DNA of 64,000 nt from Nocardioides sp. S-1144 (GTDB lineage Bacteria; Actinomycetota; Actinomycetes; Propionibacteriales; Nocardioidaceae), in NCBI RefSeq assembly GCF_005954645.2, contig NZ_CP040695.2, positions 620,001 through 684,000 on the forward strand, written 5' to 3'. The position numbers and the translations under genes were made by a program. The notes beneath the pieces are model-generated. The model was not told the DNA's origin. It saw nothing but the letters and a program-made list of their open reading frames with translations, and searched no databases. Below, piece after piece: positions 17,546 to 25,735 of the stretch (the first letter of the stretch is position 1; each line of letters opens with the position of its first letter).

Positions 17546-18966
17546 CCGATCACCCAGATCGCGGTGGCGCAGGCGAACATCATCGAACCCAGCGTCGTCT
17601 CCATCACCGTCCACGTCTTCAGCGTGGTCCGCTCGTCCATCCCGAAGAAGCGGCTGACCAGCCAGAAGCCGGAGTCGTTGACGTGCGACAGGACCGTCGA
17701 GCCGCCGGCGATCGCGAAGACGAGGGCCGCGAGCTGGAGCGAGCCCAGGTCGGCGGTCTGGGAGGCGATCAGACCTGCGGTCGTGGTCAGCGCCACGGTG
17801 GCCGAGCCCTGCGCGACCCGCAGGGCGGTGGCGATCAGGAAGGCCTGCAGCAGCAGGGGGATGCCGACGTCGCCGAGCGAGCTGGTGAGCACCTCGCCGA
17901 TGCCGCTGGTGCGCAGCACGCCGCCGAACATGCCGCCGGCCCCGGTGATGAGGATGATCGAGCAGATCGGGCCGAGGGCGTCGTCGATGGTGCTCCGGAG
18001 CTCGTCGCGGGTGCCCACCCGGGAGCCGAGCAGCGCGATGGCCGCCAGCAGCGTGATGAGGAGCGCGACCGGGGTGTTGCCCACCAGCATCAGCGCGTCG
18101 ACCAGCGTCGACTGCTCGATGGTCTCCGCCTCCAGCAGCGTGCTCAGCACGGTGTTGAGCGAGATGAGCAGCATCGGGAGCAGGAGCAGCCCGAGCACCG
18201 TGCCGAAGGAGGGAGCGGTCCTGGTCCTGGTGCCGGTCGCCGACCCGCTGCTGTCGCCACCGTCGCCGCCCGGCGCACGGCCCTCGGCGTCGCGGGTCTC
18301 CCCGAAGAGCAGGTCGGAGGCCGAGACGTCGATCCGGGCACCCATGAGGCGCGAGAGCAGGTAGACGCCGACGTACCAGGAGAGCAGCGCGACCGGGATG
18401 CCGAGCAGCAGCAGCAGCCCGAGGTCCGCGCCGATGTCGGTGCCCGCGGCCACGGGACCCGGGTGCGGCGGGACGATCGCGTGCATCGCGGCGAACGCTC
18501 CCGCCGCCGGGAGGGCGTAGTACAGCAGCGAGCCACCGAAGCGGCGGGCCACGGTGAGGATGATCGGCAGGAAGACCACGAGGCCGGCGTCGAAGAAGAT
18601 CGGGAAGCCGAAGATCAGCGCTGCCACACCGAGCGCGAACGGGGCCCGCTTCTCGCCGAAGCGGCCGACGAGGGTGTCGGCGAGCACCTGGGCGCCGCCG
18701 GTGGTCTCCAGGATGCGCCCCAGCATCACCCCCAGCGCCACCAGCAGCGCCACGGAACCGAGGGTGCTGCCGAAGAACTGGAGCATCACCGTGGGCACGT
18801 CGGCCACCGGGATCCCCGCAGCCAGCCCGGTCAGCAGGCTGACCAGGACCAGAGCGAGGAAGGCGTGCAGCCGCACGACGATGATGAGGGTGAGCAGCAC
18901 CGCGACCGCTGCCAGTGCGATCAGCAGCATCACCGTGGTGCCGTAGGCCGGTTCGAGGGGATCCAT
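17542..18966 (-). CDS. gntP: Gluconate:H+ symporter
   Basis: This integral membrane protein of about 474 aa has 12 or more hydrophobic segments and belongs to the GntP family. Typical stretches include GYPIFFDA-like FGFPIFFDAGLVVFLPI and AIVPPHPGPVAA, the latter a strong GntP signature, plus HVNDSGFWLVSRFFG near the C-terminus. A hydrophilic Gly/Ser/Asp-rich loop of about 40 residues lies mid-protein. Start ATG 18966 (MDPLEP) is preferred to an in-frame start at 19002, since the extra residues do not look membrane-leading. Coupled to gntK. Gluconate is the likely substrate because of that pairing; related hydroxy acids remain possible. Confidence 0.92.
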   Translation of the reverse strand: MDPLEPAYGTTVMLLIALAAVAVLLTLIIVVRLHAFLALVLVSLLTGLAAGIPVADVPTVMLQFFGSTLGSVALLVALGVMLGRILETTGGAQVLADTLVGRFGEKRAPFALGVAALIFGFPIFFDAGLVVFLPIILTVARRFGGSLLYYALPAAGAFAAMHAIVPPHPGPVAAGTDIGADLGLLLLLGIPVALLSWYVGVYLLSRLMGARIDVSASDLLFGETRDAEGRAPGGDGGDSSGSATGTRTRTAPSFGTVLGLLLLPMLLISLNTVLSTLLEAETIEQSTLVDALMLVGNTPVALLITLLAAIALLGSRVGTRDELRSTIDDALGPICSIILITGAGGMFGGVLRTSGIGEVLTSSLGDVGIPLLLQAFLIATALRVAQGSATVALTTTAGLIASQTADLGSLQLAALVFAIAGGSTVLSHVNDSGFWLVSRFFGMDERTTLKTWTVMETTLGSMMFACATAIWVIG

Positions 18967-19034
18967 GCGCCCACAGTGCCCGATTCGCACCGGGCCCACC
19001 ACCGCGGCTCAGGGGGAGGGACGCCCGCCCCCGG

Positions 19035-20465
19035 TCAGGCGCCGGCCTCCACCGCCACGGTCGCGCGCTCACCCGTGCCGGCCGTCGCCCGGGTGTGCAG
19101 GTGCGGGACGAGTGCGGTGATGGCCACGCCGACGAAGGCGGCGATCGCGCCGATGAGGAAGCAGAGCTCGTAGGCCCCGCGGCTGGGGACACCCGCGGCG
19201 CCGACCGAGCCGGACAGCACCGTGGCCATCACGGCGGCCGCCGTGGTGGTGCCGACCGAGCGCATCAGCCCGTTGACGCCGACCGCCGAGCCGGCCTCGT
19301 TGCGGGGGACCGAGACCATGATCAGGGTCGGCATGGCGGCGTACCCGATGCCGACGCCGGCGCAGGCCACCATCGAGGCGATCAGCAGCTGCCACGGGGC
19401 GTTCATCAGGAAGAAGGCGACCAGGTAGCCCACGCCGAGGACGGCGGCGCCGACCATGAGGGTGCGCTTGGCGCCGAAGGCGGTCATCAGCCGGCTCGAG
19501 ACCGGCGCGAAGGCCATCATGACCAGGCCGCCGGGCGCCATCCACAGCCCGGCCTGCAGCATCGTCTGGCCCAGCCCGTGGCCGGTGGACTCGGGCAGCT
19601 GGAGCAGCTGCGGGACCACGATCGACTGCGCCATCATGCCGAACCCGATCGCCACGGCGGCCAGGTTGGTGAGCAGCACCGGACGCCGCGCGCTGACGCG
19701 CAGGTCGACGAGGGGCGCGGCCTGGCGCAGCTCGAAGGCACCCCACAGGAGCAGGACGACGACGCCGCCGACCAGGGCGCCGACGGTGCGGGTGTCGGTC
19801 CAGCCCCACTCGTTGCCCTTCGAGACGCCCACCAGGACGGCGACCAGGCCGACCGCGAGGCCGAGCGCGCCGCCCAGGTCGAGCCGGCCGCCGGCGGCGC
19901 CCTGGACCTTCGGGACCAGCGTCAGCACCAGGACGAGCAGGAGGGCGGCCAGGATCGCCGACATCCAGAAGAGCGCGTGCCAGTCGAAGGTCTGCGCGAC
20001 CCAGGCCGACAGCGGCAGGCCGATCGCGCCGCCGACCCCGAGGGTGGCGCTGATGGCGGCGATCGCGGTGTTGGCCATCTCGGCCGGCACGACCTCGCGC
20101 ACCAGCGCGATGCTCACCGGGATGAAGCCCATCGCCAGGCCCTGGAGGGCCCGGCCGGCGAGCATCGGCGCCAGCGAGTCGGACATCGCGCAGACGACGG
20201 ACCCGACGACCAGGACGCCGGCGCTGGTGATGATCACCCTCGGCTTCCCGAACATGTCGCCCAGGCGCCCGCTGATCGGCATCACGACCGCGGCGGCGAG
20301 CAGGGTGATCGTCACGACCCACCCGGCGTTGGCCACGGAGGTGCCGAGCAGCGAGGGCAGCTCTCCCTGGATCGGGATGACGAGGGTCTGGGTGAGGGAG
20401 ACGCTCATGCCGCCGAAGCACAGGACGACGACGGTGAGGAGCGCGCGCGAAGACTTGGTTTCCAC
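19035..20465 (-). CDS. MFS drug-efflux-type transporter (DHA2, about 14 TM)
   Basis: This 476-aa permease has about 14 hydrophobic segments. The conserved loop GRLGDMFGKPRVI after TM2 is motif A, and GPSLGLPLSAWV-like VGGAIGLPLSAWVAQTFDWHALF is motif C, both typical of EmrB/QacA exporters. The GTG start at 20465 is chosen because it sits seven bases from a -10 box embedded in a palindromic operator; ATG 20483 would put the operator inside the gene. It faces a MarR gene that is frameshifted, so the exporter may be constitutively expressed. The substrate is unknown. Confidence 0.88.
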   Translation of the reverse strand: METKSSRALLTVVVLCFGGMSVSLTQTLVIPIQGELPSLLGTSVANAGWVVTITLLAAAVVMPISGRLGDMFGKPRVIITSAGVLVVGSVVCAMSDSLAPMLAGRALQGLAMGFIPVSIALVREVVPAEMANTAIAAISATLGVGGAIGLPLSAWVAQTFDWHALFWMSAILAALLLVLVLTLVPKVQGAAGGRLDLGGALGLAVGLVAVLVGVSKGNEWGWTDTRTVGALVGGVVVLLLWGAFELRQAAPLVDLRVSARRPVLLTNLAAVAIGFGMMAQSIVVPQLLQLPESTGHGLGQTMLQAGLWMAPGGLVMMAFAPVSSRLMTAFGAKRTLMVGAAVLGVGYLVAFFLMNAPWQLLIASMVACAGVGIGYAAMPTLIMVSVPRNEAGSAVGVNGLMRSVGTTTAAAVMATVLSGSVGAAGVPSRGAYELCFLIGAIAAFVGVAITALVPHLHTRATAGTGERATVAVEAGA

Positions 20466-20466
20466 A

Positions 20467-20483
20467 ATGTGTACCGTACACAT
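20467..20483. promoter_or_regulatory. MarR-type operator overlapping divergent -10 boxes
   Basis: ATGTGTAC and GTACACAT form an inverted repeat around a single central C. The forward strand holds TACCGT (20472-20477) and the reverse strand TACGGT (20473-20478). The reverse box ends seven bases before the MFS GTG, giving a leaderless transcript; the forward one would start the MarR mRNA about 30 bases ahead of its ATG. Confidence 0.65.
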
Positions 20484-20512
20484 CAAGGGGCGTTCTGCCA
20501 CCATTCGTGACC

Positions 20513-20981
20513 ATGACCCCCGAGCCGGACGCCGGCCCACCCCTGCGGAACGCCGACCTGGCCGCCCTCGGCGACGAGCTGGTCCGCCTCCAGCACCGCC
20601 GCACGGCGGTCTACGCGGGCGTCGTCCTCGAGGCGTCGGCCTGGCGCATCCTGCGGGTGCTCGCCGACGGCGAGCCCGCGCAGCCTGCGGATGCTCGCCG
20701 CCGACCTCGACCTCGAGCAGTCCACCGTCAACCGGCAGGTCAACGCCGCGATCGGCGCCGGCTACCTCGAGCGCTTCGAGGTGCCCGGCAGCGTGAGCCG
20801 GCTGGTGCGGCCCTCGGCGCGGGGCCGGGAGGCCTACGAGCACGACGGCCGGATCCGCGCGAGCCTCATCCAGACCGCGCTCGACGAGATGGGTCCCGAG
20901 CGGTCGGCCGGGCTGATCGCCGACCTGCGCGCCTTCAACGACGCGTGGGACCGCGCGATCGCCGCGCGTGCTGAAGGGTGA
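20513..20981 (+). pseudogene. MarR-family regulator, frameshifted
   Basis: Two frames together make one MarR protein. From ATG 20513 the first frame reads a normal start through ASAWRILRVLADGEP; from about 20680 the homologous sequence continues in another frame as SLRMLAADLDLEQSTVNRQV, the DNA-recognition helix, and on through the C-terminal dimer helices to the TGA at 20979-20981. The span is 469 bases, one more than a multiple of three; removing one C from the CCC at 20675-20677 restores about 155 aa, the usual MarR length. The first frame stays open to 20974 but becomes Arg/Pro-rich nonsense. It could be a real inactivation or an assembly error. Confidence 0.8.
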
Positions 20982-21022
20982 GTGCGGGCGGGTCCCCGCC
21001 CCGGACGGGCCGCCCCGCGGGA

Positions 21023-21028
21023 TAACGT
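21023..21028 (+). promoter_or_regulatory. Possible -10 box for the phytochrome gene
   Basis: TAACGT lies 36 bases before the GTG at 21065, within an otherwise GC-only stretch. No clear -35 or Shine-Dalgarno is seen. Confidence 0.35.
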
Positions 21029-21064
21029 CGCCGAACCGCTCCCCCCGACCGAAACCGAGACCAC

Positions 21065-23296
21065 GTGACCACGCCGGCCGCTGCCGCGCACACCCCGGCC
21101 TACGACGTCGCCACCCTCACGACGTGCGACGCCGAGCCGATCCACGTGCCGGGGGCCATCCAGCCGCACGGCGTCCTGCTGGCCCTGGACGCGTCCCACG
21201 TCGCGGTGATGGTGTCCGCGAACACCGCCGAGCTGCTCGGGGTGCCGGCCGAGGCCGCCGTCGGCCGGTCCCTGGTCGAGCTGGTCGGCGTCGACCTGGC
21301 CGCGCACGTCGAGCTGCGGGTCGCCGACGGCTACCCGACCGAGCCCCTGGTCGTGGTCCACGACGGCCGGGAGGTCGACGTCCGGGTGCACGCCTCGGGC
21401 GAGCGGACCGTCGTCGAGCTCGAGCCGCTGGTCCGCGACGAGGGTGGCGCGGGCAGCTACCGCTCGGCGCGCAGCGCGATGACCCGGCTGGCGCAGACCT
21501 CGTCGCTCGAGCAGCTCACCGACCTGCTGGCCCGCGAGGTCCGCAACCTGTCGGGCTTCGACCGGGTGATGGTCTACCGCTTCGACGAGGAGTGGAACGG
21601 CGAGGTCATCGCCGAGACCAGGCGCGAGGACCTCAACCCCTTCCTCGGGCTGCACTACCCCGCGACCGACATCCCGGCCCAGGCCCGCCGGCTCTACACG
21701 CTCAACCCGATCCGGCTGATCGCCGACATCGGGTACGTCCCGGTGCCGCTGCACCCGGTCTTCGACCCCGCCACCGACCGGCCGCTGGACCTGTCGTTCG
21801 CGTCGCTGCGCAGCGTCTCGCCGATCCACGTGGAGTACCTGACCCACATGGGCGTCACCGCCTCGATGTCGATCTCGATCGTCGTCGACGACGAGCTCTG
21901 GGGGCTGATCGCCTGCCACCACTACTCCGGTGCCCACCGGCCGAGCCAGGACGCCCGCGCCGCCGCCGAGTTCGTCACCGAGGTGGCCTCCCACCTGGTC
22001 GCGCACCGGGAGCGGGCCGACGCCCGCGAGGCGGCGGTCGCGACCCAGACGCTGGTCGCCGGGCTGACGTCGCGGATGTCGGCCAGCGAGCAGCCGCCGC
22101 TGGACGCGATGATCTCCGACCCGTCGCTGCTGGCCCTGGTCGACGCGACCGGGCTCGCGCTCAACTTCGACGGCACGATCCGCACGGTCGGCGCGGTGCC
22201 ACCGACCGAGCTGCTGGAGCGGATCGCCGACCTCACCGACGACCCGGACCACTACGTCAGCTCGACCCACCACCTCGCCGGCCTCGACCCCGAGCTGGCC
22301 GACCTCGCCGCGACCTGCTCCGGCGTCCTGCGCATCGGCAGCCAGCCCGACCGGTGGCTGATGTGGTTCCGGCCCGAGCAGCCCCAGGTCGTCGACTGGG
22401 GCGGCGACCCGTCCAACAAGCGGCTGGCGGAGCAGGAGGGGGCCCACGTGCGGCTCAGCCCGCGCCGCTCGTTCGAGAAGTGGCGCGAGGTCACCCACGG
22501 TCGCAGCGAGCCGTTCCGGCCCTGGCACCTGGACGCCGCCGACGAGCTCGGCCGGCACACCAACTCCCTGCTGCTGCTCCGGTCGCGCGAGCAGATCACG
22601 ATGGCCGAGTCGATGCAGCGCTCGGTCGTGCTCGACCGGGCGCCGACCTTCGAGGGTGTCGAGCTGGTCGCGCGCTACCGGCCGGCGTCGTCGTACCAGC
22701 TGGGCGGTGACTGGTGGGACGCCTTCGAGCTGCCCGGACGCCGCCTGGTCCTCGTCGTCGGCGACGTCGCCGGCCACGGGGTGGCCGCCGCCACCGCGAT
22801 GACCCAGCTCCGCACCGCCCTGCGCGCCTACCTCTACGAGGGCCACTCGCCGGCGCAGTGCCTGGACCGGCTCGACCGGCTGATGGACGGCCTGCTCGGG
22901 CTGGGCATCGCCACCGCGCTGGTCGCGGTGCTCGACCTCGGGAGCGGGGAGGTCGAGATCGCCAGCGCGGGGCACCCGGCGCCGCTCCTGGTCGGCACCG
23001 ACTCCGCCCGCGAGCTCGACGTCGAGCGCCGCCCGCTCCTCGGCGTCGGCTCCGGCACGGCGCCGACGACCCGCGTGGTCCTCGAGGCCGACGTGATGCT
23101 CGCGATGTTCACCGACGGCCTCGTCGAGCGCCGCGGTGCCGACCTGGGCGAGCGGACCGAGCGGCTGCTCGAGCTGGCCGCCCGTCGTCCCCCGGGCGAG
23201 GGCATGGACGGCTGGGCCGACCGCGTCCTCGGCGCGCTCGACGGCACCGACGACGACACGACGCTGCTGGTGCTGCGGCGCTCGCCACCGACCTGA
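21065..23296 (+). CDS. Bacteriophytochrome-type photosensor with PP2C (SpoIIE) phosphatase output
   Basis: This 743-aa cytoplasmic protein begins with the PAS-GAF-PHY photosensory core of bacteriophytochromes. Cys21, in TTCDAEPIHVPGAIQPHG, is at the biliverdin-attachment position; the GAF domain has FDRVMVYRFDEEWNGEV and PATDIPAQAR (Asp202-Ile-Pro); the PHY tongue motif PRRSF is at 466-470. Instead of a histidine kinase, residues about 515-740 form a SpoIIE/PP2C phosphatase, with metal-binding Asp549 in LGGDWWDAF and GDVAGHGVAAATAM. Red/far-red light is therefore expected to control dephosphorylation of an anti-sigma antagonist or similar target. No heme oxygenase, anti-sigma or STAS gene is nearby, so chromophore and partners come from elsewhere. 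The start is GTG. Confidence 0.92.
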   Translation: MTTPAAAAHTPAYDVATLTTCDAEPIHVPGAIQPHGVLLALDASHVAVMVSANTAELLGVPAEAAVGRSLVELVGVDLAAHVELRVADGYPTEPLVVVHDGREVDVRVHASGERTVVELEPLVRDEGGAGSYRSARSAMTRLAQTSSLEQLTDLLAREVRNLSGFDRVMVYRFDEEWNGEVIAETRREDLNPFLGLHYPATDIPAQARRLYTLNPIRLIADIGYVPVPLHPVFDPATDRPLDLSFASLRSVSPIHVEYLTHMGVTASMSISIVVDDELWGLIACHHYSGAHRPSQDARAAAEFVTEVASHLVAHRERADAREAAVATQTLVAGLTSRMSASEQPPLDAMISDPSLLALVDATGLALNFDGTIRTVGAVPPTELLERIADLTDDPDHYVSSTHHLAGLDPELADLAATCSGVLRIGSQPDRWLMWFRPEQPQVVDWGGDPSNKRLAEQEGAHVRLSPRRSFEKWREVTHGRSEPFRPWHLDAADELGRHTNSLLLLRSREQITMAESMQRSVVLDRAPTFEGVELVARYRPASSYQLGGDWWDAFELPGRRLVLVVGDVAGHGVAAATAMTQLRTALRAYLYEGHSPAQCLDRLDRLMDGLLGLGIATALVAVLDLGSGEVEIASAGHPAPLLVGTDSARELDVERRPLLGVGSGTAPTTRVVLEADVMLAMFTDGLVERRGADLGERTERLLELAARRPPGEGMDGWADRVLGALDGTDDDTTLLVLRRSPPT

Positions 23297-23309
23297 TCAG
23301 TCGCACCCC

Positions 23310-24101
23310 TCAGCGGTGCGCCCCGGCCGCCGGCATGGTCGCGACCAGGGCGGTGACGCCGCGCTCGTCGTCGGTGACGGTCTGCGGCACCAGGCCGGCG
23401 GCGACGAGCAGCCCGGTGGCCGTGGCGACCTGCGCGGGCGCCACCTCGACCAGCAGCACCCCGGCCGGTGCCAGCCAGGCGGGCGCCCCCGCGGCCACGC
23501 GCCGGTGGACGTCGAGGCCGTCGCGTCCCCCGTCGAGGGCCAGCCGGTGCTCGTGGTCGCGCGCCTCGGGCGGCATCCGCGCGATCTCGGCGGTCGGCAC
23601 GTAGGGCGCGTTCACGACGAGGACGTCGACCCGGCCGCGCAACGCCGGCGGGAGGGCGTCGTAGAGGTCGCCCTCGTGCACCCGCCCCGGGCCGGGACCC
23701 GCCAGGTTGGTCCGCGCGCAGGCGACGGCCGCCGGGTCGAGGTCGGCGGCGTGGCCGTCGAGGTCGGGACGGCGCGCGAGCACGGCCACGAGCAGCGCGC
23801 CGGTGCCGCAGCACAGGTCGACCACCGTCCCGCCCCGGGGAGCGCGCCCGGCGGCCAGGTCGACCAGGAGCAGGGTGCGCTGGCGCGGCACGAAGACGCC
23901 GTCGGCGACCGCGACGCGCCGTCCGTCGAGCTCGGCCCAGCCGAGCAGGTGCTCGAGCGGTCGGCCGGCGACGCGGTCGCGGACCATCCGCTCGAGGGCG
24001 TCCTGGTCGTCGGCGGCCTCCAGGAGGAGCGCGGCCTCCTCCTCGGCGAAGACGCAGCCGGCGGCGCGGAGCCGGGCGACGAGGGGGTCGGGGTCGGACA
24101 C
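23310..24101 (-). CDS. PrmC-like protein N5-glutamine methyltransferase
   Basis: This 263-aa SAM-dependent enzyme resembles the PrmC-related family. An N-terminal helical region (LLLEAADDQDALERMVRDRV, then GRPLEHLLGWAELDG) precedes the Rossmann fold with motif I VVDLCCGTGALLVAV; the catalytic NPPY motif is present as NAPY, as in the PrmC-related subgroup rather than the release-factor enzyme itself. GTG 24101 is the likely start, GTG 24119 the alternative. It converges with the phytochrome gene (13-bp gap) and is divergent from the MBL gene. Whether it methylates a release factor or another Gln is not known. Confidence 0.82.
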   Translation of the reverse strand: MSDPDPLVARLRAAGCVFAEEEAALLLEAADDQDALERMVRDRVAGRPLEHLLGWAELDGRRVAVADGVFVPRQRTLLLVDLAAGRAPRGGTVVDLCCGTGALLVAVLARRPDLDGHAADLDPAAVACARTNLAGPGPGRVHEGDLYDALPPALRGRVDVLVVNAPYVPTAEIARMPPEARDHEHRLALDGGRDGLDVHRRVAAGAPAWLAPAGVLLVEVAPAQVATATGLLVAAGLVPQTVTDDERGVTALVATMPAAGAHR

Positions 24102-24128
24102 GCCGTCATCGTCGCGCACCGCACCGCG

Positions 24129-24134
24129 TAGGTT
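24129..24134 (+). promoter_or_regulatory. Leaderless -10 box for the MBL-fold gene
   Basis: TAGGTT is followed by seven bases and then the GTG at 24142. Confidence 0.6.
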
Positions 24135-24141
24135 CCGGCGG

Positions 24142-25239
24142 GTGGCCCACGACCCCGGAACCCCCACCGCGCACGCCGTCTCCCCGGACTCTGGGGAGCA
24201 CTGGACGGCGGAGGGGGCGTGGCCGGTGGCGCCGGGCATCCACCGGATCCCGCTGCCGCTGCCGATGGACGGGTTGCGGGCGATCAACGTCTACGTCATC
24301 GAGACCCCGGACGACGGCAGCCCGGGTGGCGGCGGCCTGACCCTCGTCGACGGCGGCTGGCACATCGACGTCGCGCGCGACCTCCTCGACCGGAGCCTGC
24401 GCTCGATGGGCGCCGGCTTCGGCGACATCCGGCGGTTCCTGGTCACCCACGCCCACCGCGACCACTACACGATGGCGCGGGTGCTCGCCGGGGAGCTCGG
24501 GGTCGACGTCGCCCTCGGCCGCGAGGAGCAGCCGGCGCTCGAGCTCATCACCAGCGGGACCTTCGACGAGAGCCCGTTCCGCGCGATCCTGCGCACCGCC
24601 GGCGCGCTCGAGGTCGCCGAGCACTGGACGAGCATGGGTGACGGCGAGCTCGCCGGCTGGCAGCTGCCGACGACGTGGATCGACGGCGACCAGGAGATCG
24701 CGGTCGGCGACCGCACCCTCGACGCGGTGCACACCCCCGGCCACACGCCCGGTCACTACGTCTTCGCCGACCGGGCGGCCGGCCTGCTCTTCGCCGGCGA
24801 CCACGTGCTGCCGACGATCACCCCCTCGATCGGCTTCACGGTGCCCGCCGCCGCCCTCCCGCTCGGCGACTTCATGGCCTCCCTCACCAAGGTCCGCGGC
24901 CTGCCGGACCTCACCGTGCTGCCCGCCCACGGGCCGGTGGCGCCGTCGTCCCACGCCCGGGTCGGCGAGCTGCTCGCGCACCACGAGGAGCGGCTGGGCG
25001 ACAGCCTGGCCGCGGTGCCGTCGTCCGCGGACGACGGCGCGGTCGCGGGCGCGACGGCCCTCGACGTCGCCCGCACCCTGGGCTGGACCCGGCACCTGCG
25101 CAGCTACGAGAGCCTCGACTGGTTCAACCGCGGGATGGCGGTGATGGAGACCAAGGCCCACCTCGACCTGCTCGTCGCCCGCGGTGACGCGACGGCGACC
25201 GACGACCCCGACGGCGTCCGCTACCTGCGCACGGTCTGA
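24142..25239 (+). CDS. MBL-fold metal-dependent hydrolase
   Basis: This 365-aa protein has a metallo-beta-lactamase fold with the full dinuclear metal motif HAHRDH (His103, His105, Asp107, His108), then HTPGHTPGHYVF, FAGDHVLP and a final PAHGP. The region after residue 270 is helical and matches the C-terminal extension common in actinobacterial MBL hydrolases of the glyoxalase II/LACTB2-like type. The GTG at 24142 is supported by a leaderless -10 box. The substrate cannot be assigned; a thioester or lactone hydrolase is plausible. Confidence 0.85.
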   Translation: MAHDPGTPTAHAVSPDSGEHWTAEGAWPVAPGIHRIPLPLPMDGLRAINVYVIETPDDGSPGGGGLTLVDGGWHIDVARDLLDRSLRSMGAGFGDIRRFLVTHAHRDHYTMARVLAGELGVDVALGREEQPALELITSGTFDESPFRAILRTAGALEVAEHWTSMGDGELAGWQLPTTWIDGDQEIAVGDRTLDAVHTPGHTPGHYVFADRAAGLLFAGDHVLPTITPSIGFTVPAAALPLGDFMASLTKVRGLPDLTVLPAHGPVAPSSHARVGELLAHHEERLGDSLAAVPSSADDGAVAGATALDVARTLGWTRHLRSYESLDWFNRGMAVMETKAHLDLLVARGDATATDDPDGVRYLRTV

Positions 25240-25241
25240 GC

Positions 25242-25277
25242 CCCGGCCGGTCCCGGGTCGCGACCGGTCAGGCCGGG
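25242..25277. terminator. Possible bidirectional terminator
   Basis: Outer arms CCCGGCC (25242) and GGCCGGG (25271) enclose CCGGTC and GACCGG. It lies between two convergent genes and runs into the last codons of the ElaA gene. Confidence 0.35.
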
Positions 25278-25735
25278 CGGCGCGCCGGCCGCCGCATCGG
25301 CAGGTGCGGGATGCCGTCCTCGAGGAACTCCGGCCCGTCGACCTCGAACCCGAACCCGGCGTACCAGCCGGCGAGCGGCGACTGGGCGTCGAGCACGACG
25401 TCGCGCCCGGTGCAGAGCGTCAGCGCGGTGCGCACGAGGTCGTCGGCCAGGCCCCGGCCGCGCGCGTCCCGGGCCAGGACGACGCGCCCGACCCGCCAGA
25501 CGTCGCCGTCGTCAAGGACCCGGGCGACGCCGAGGAGCGCGGGGGAGTCGGCCCGGTCGTCCTGCAGCAGCACGTGGTGGGTGCCGGCCTCGAGGTCGCG
25601 GCCGTCGAGGTCGGGGTAGGGGCAGGCCTGCTCGACGACGAAGACGTCCTGCCGCAGCCGGGCGACGGCGTAGAGCGTGCGCGCGTCGAGCCCCGCGAAC
25701 GGGACGGCGACGCAGCGGGTGGTGGGAACCGTCAC
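25268..25735 (-). CDS. GNAT acetyltransferase, ElaA family
   Basis: This 155-aa GNAT protein matches ElaA closely: LYAVARLRQDVFVVEQACPYPDLDG is split across the first third (the family signature VFVVEQ-x-CPY-x-D-x-DG), VGRVVLARDARGRGLADDLV carries the acetyl-CoA pyrophosphate loop, and YAGFGFEVDGPEFLEDGIPH ends the fold. E. coli ElaA is 153 aa. The start GTG 25735 overlaps the stop of the upstream hydrolase gene by four bases, so they are co-translated. The acceptor is unknown for this family. Confidence 0.9.
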   Translation of the reverse strand: MTVPTTRCVAVPFAGLDARTLYAVARLRQDVFVVEQACPYPDLDGRDLEAGTHHVLLQDDRADSPALLGVARVLDDGDVWRVGRVVLARDARGRGLADDLVRTALTLCTGRDVVLDAQSPLAGWYAGFGFEVDGPEFLEDGIPHLPMRRPARRPA

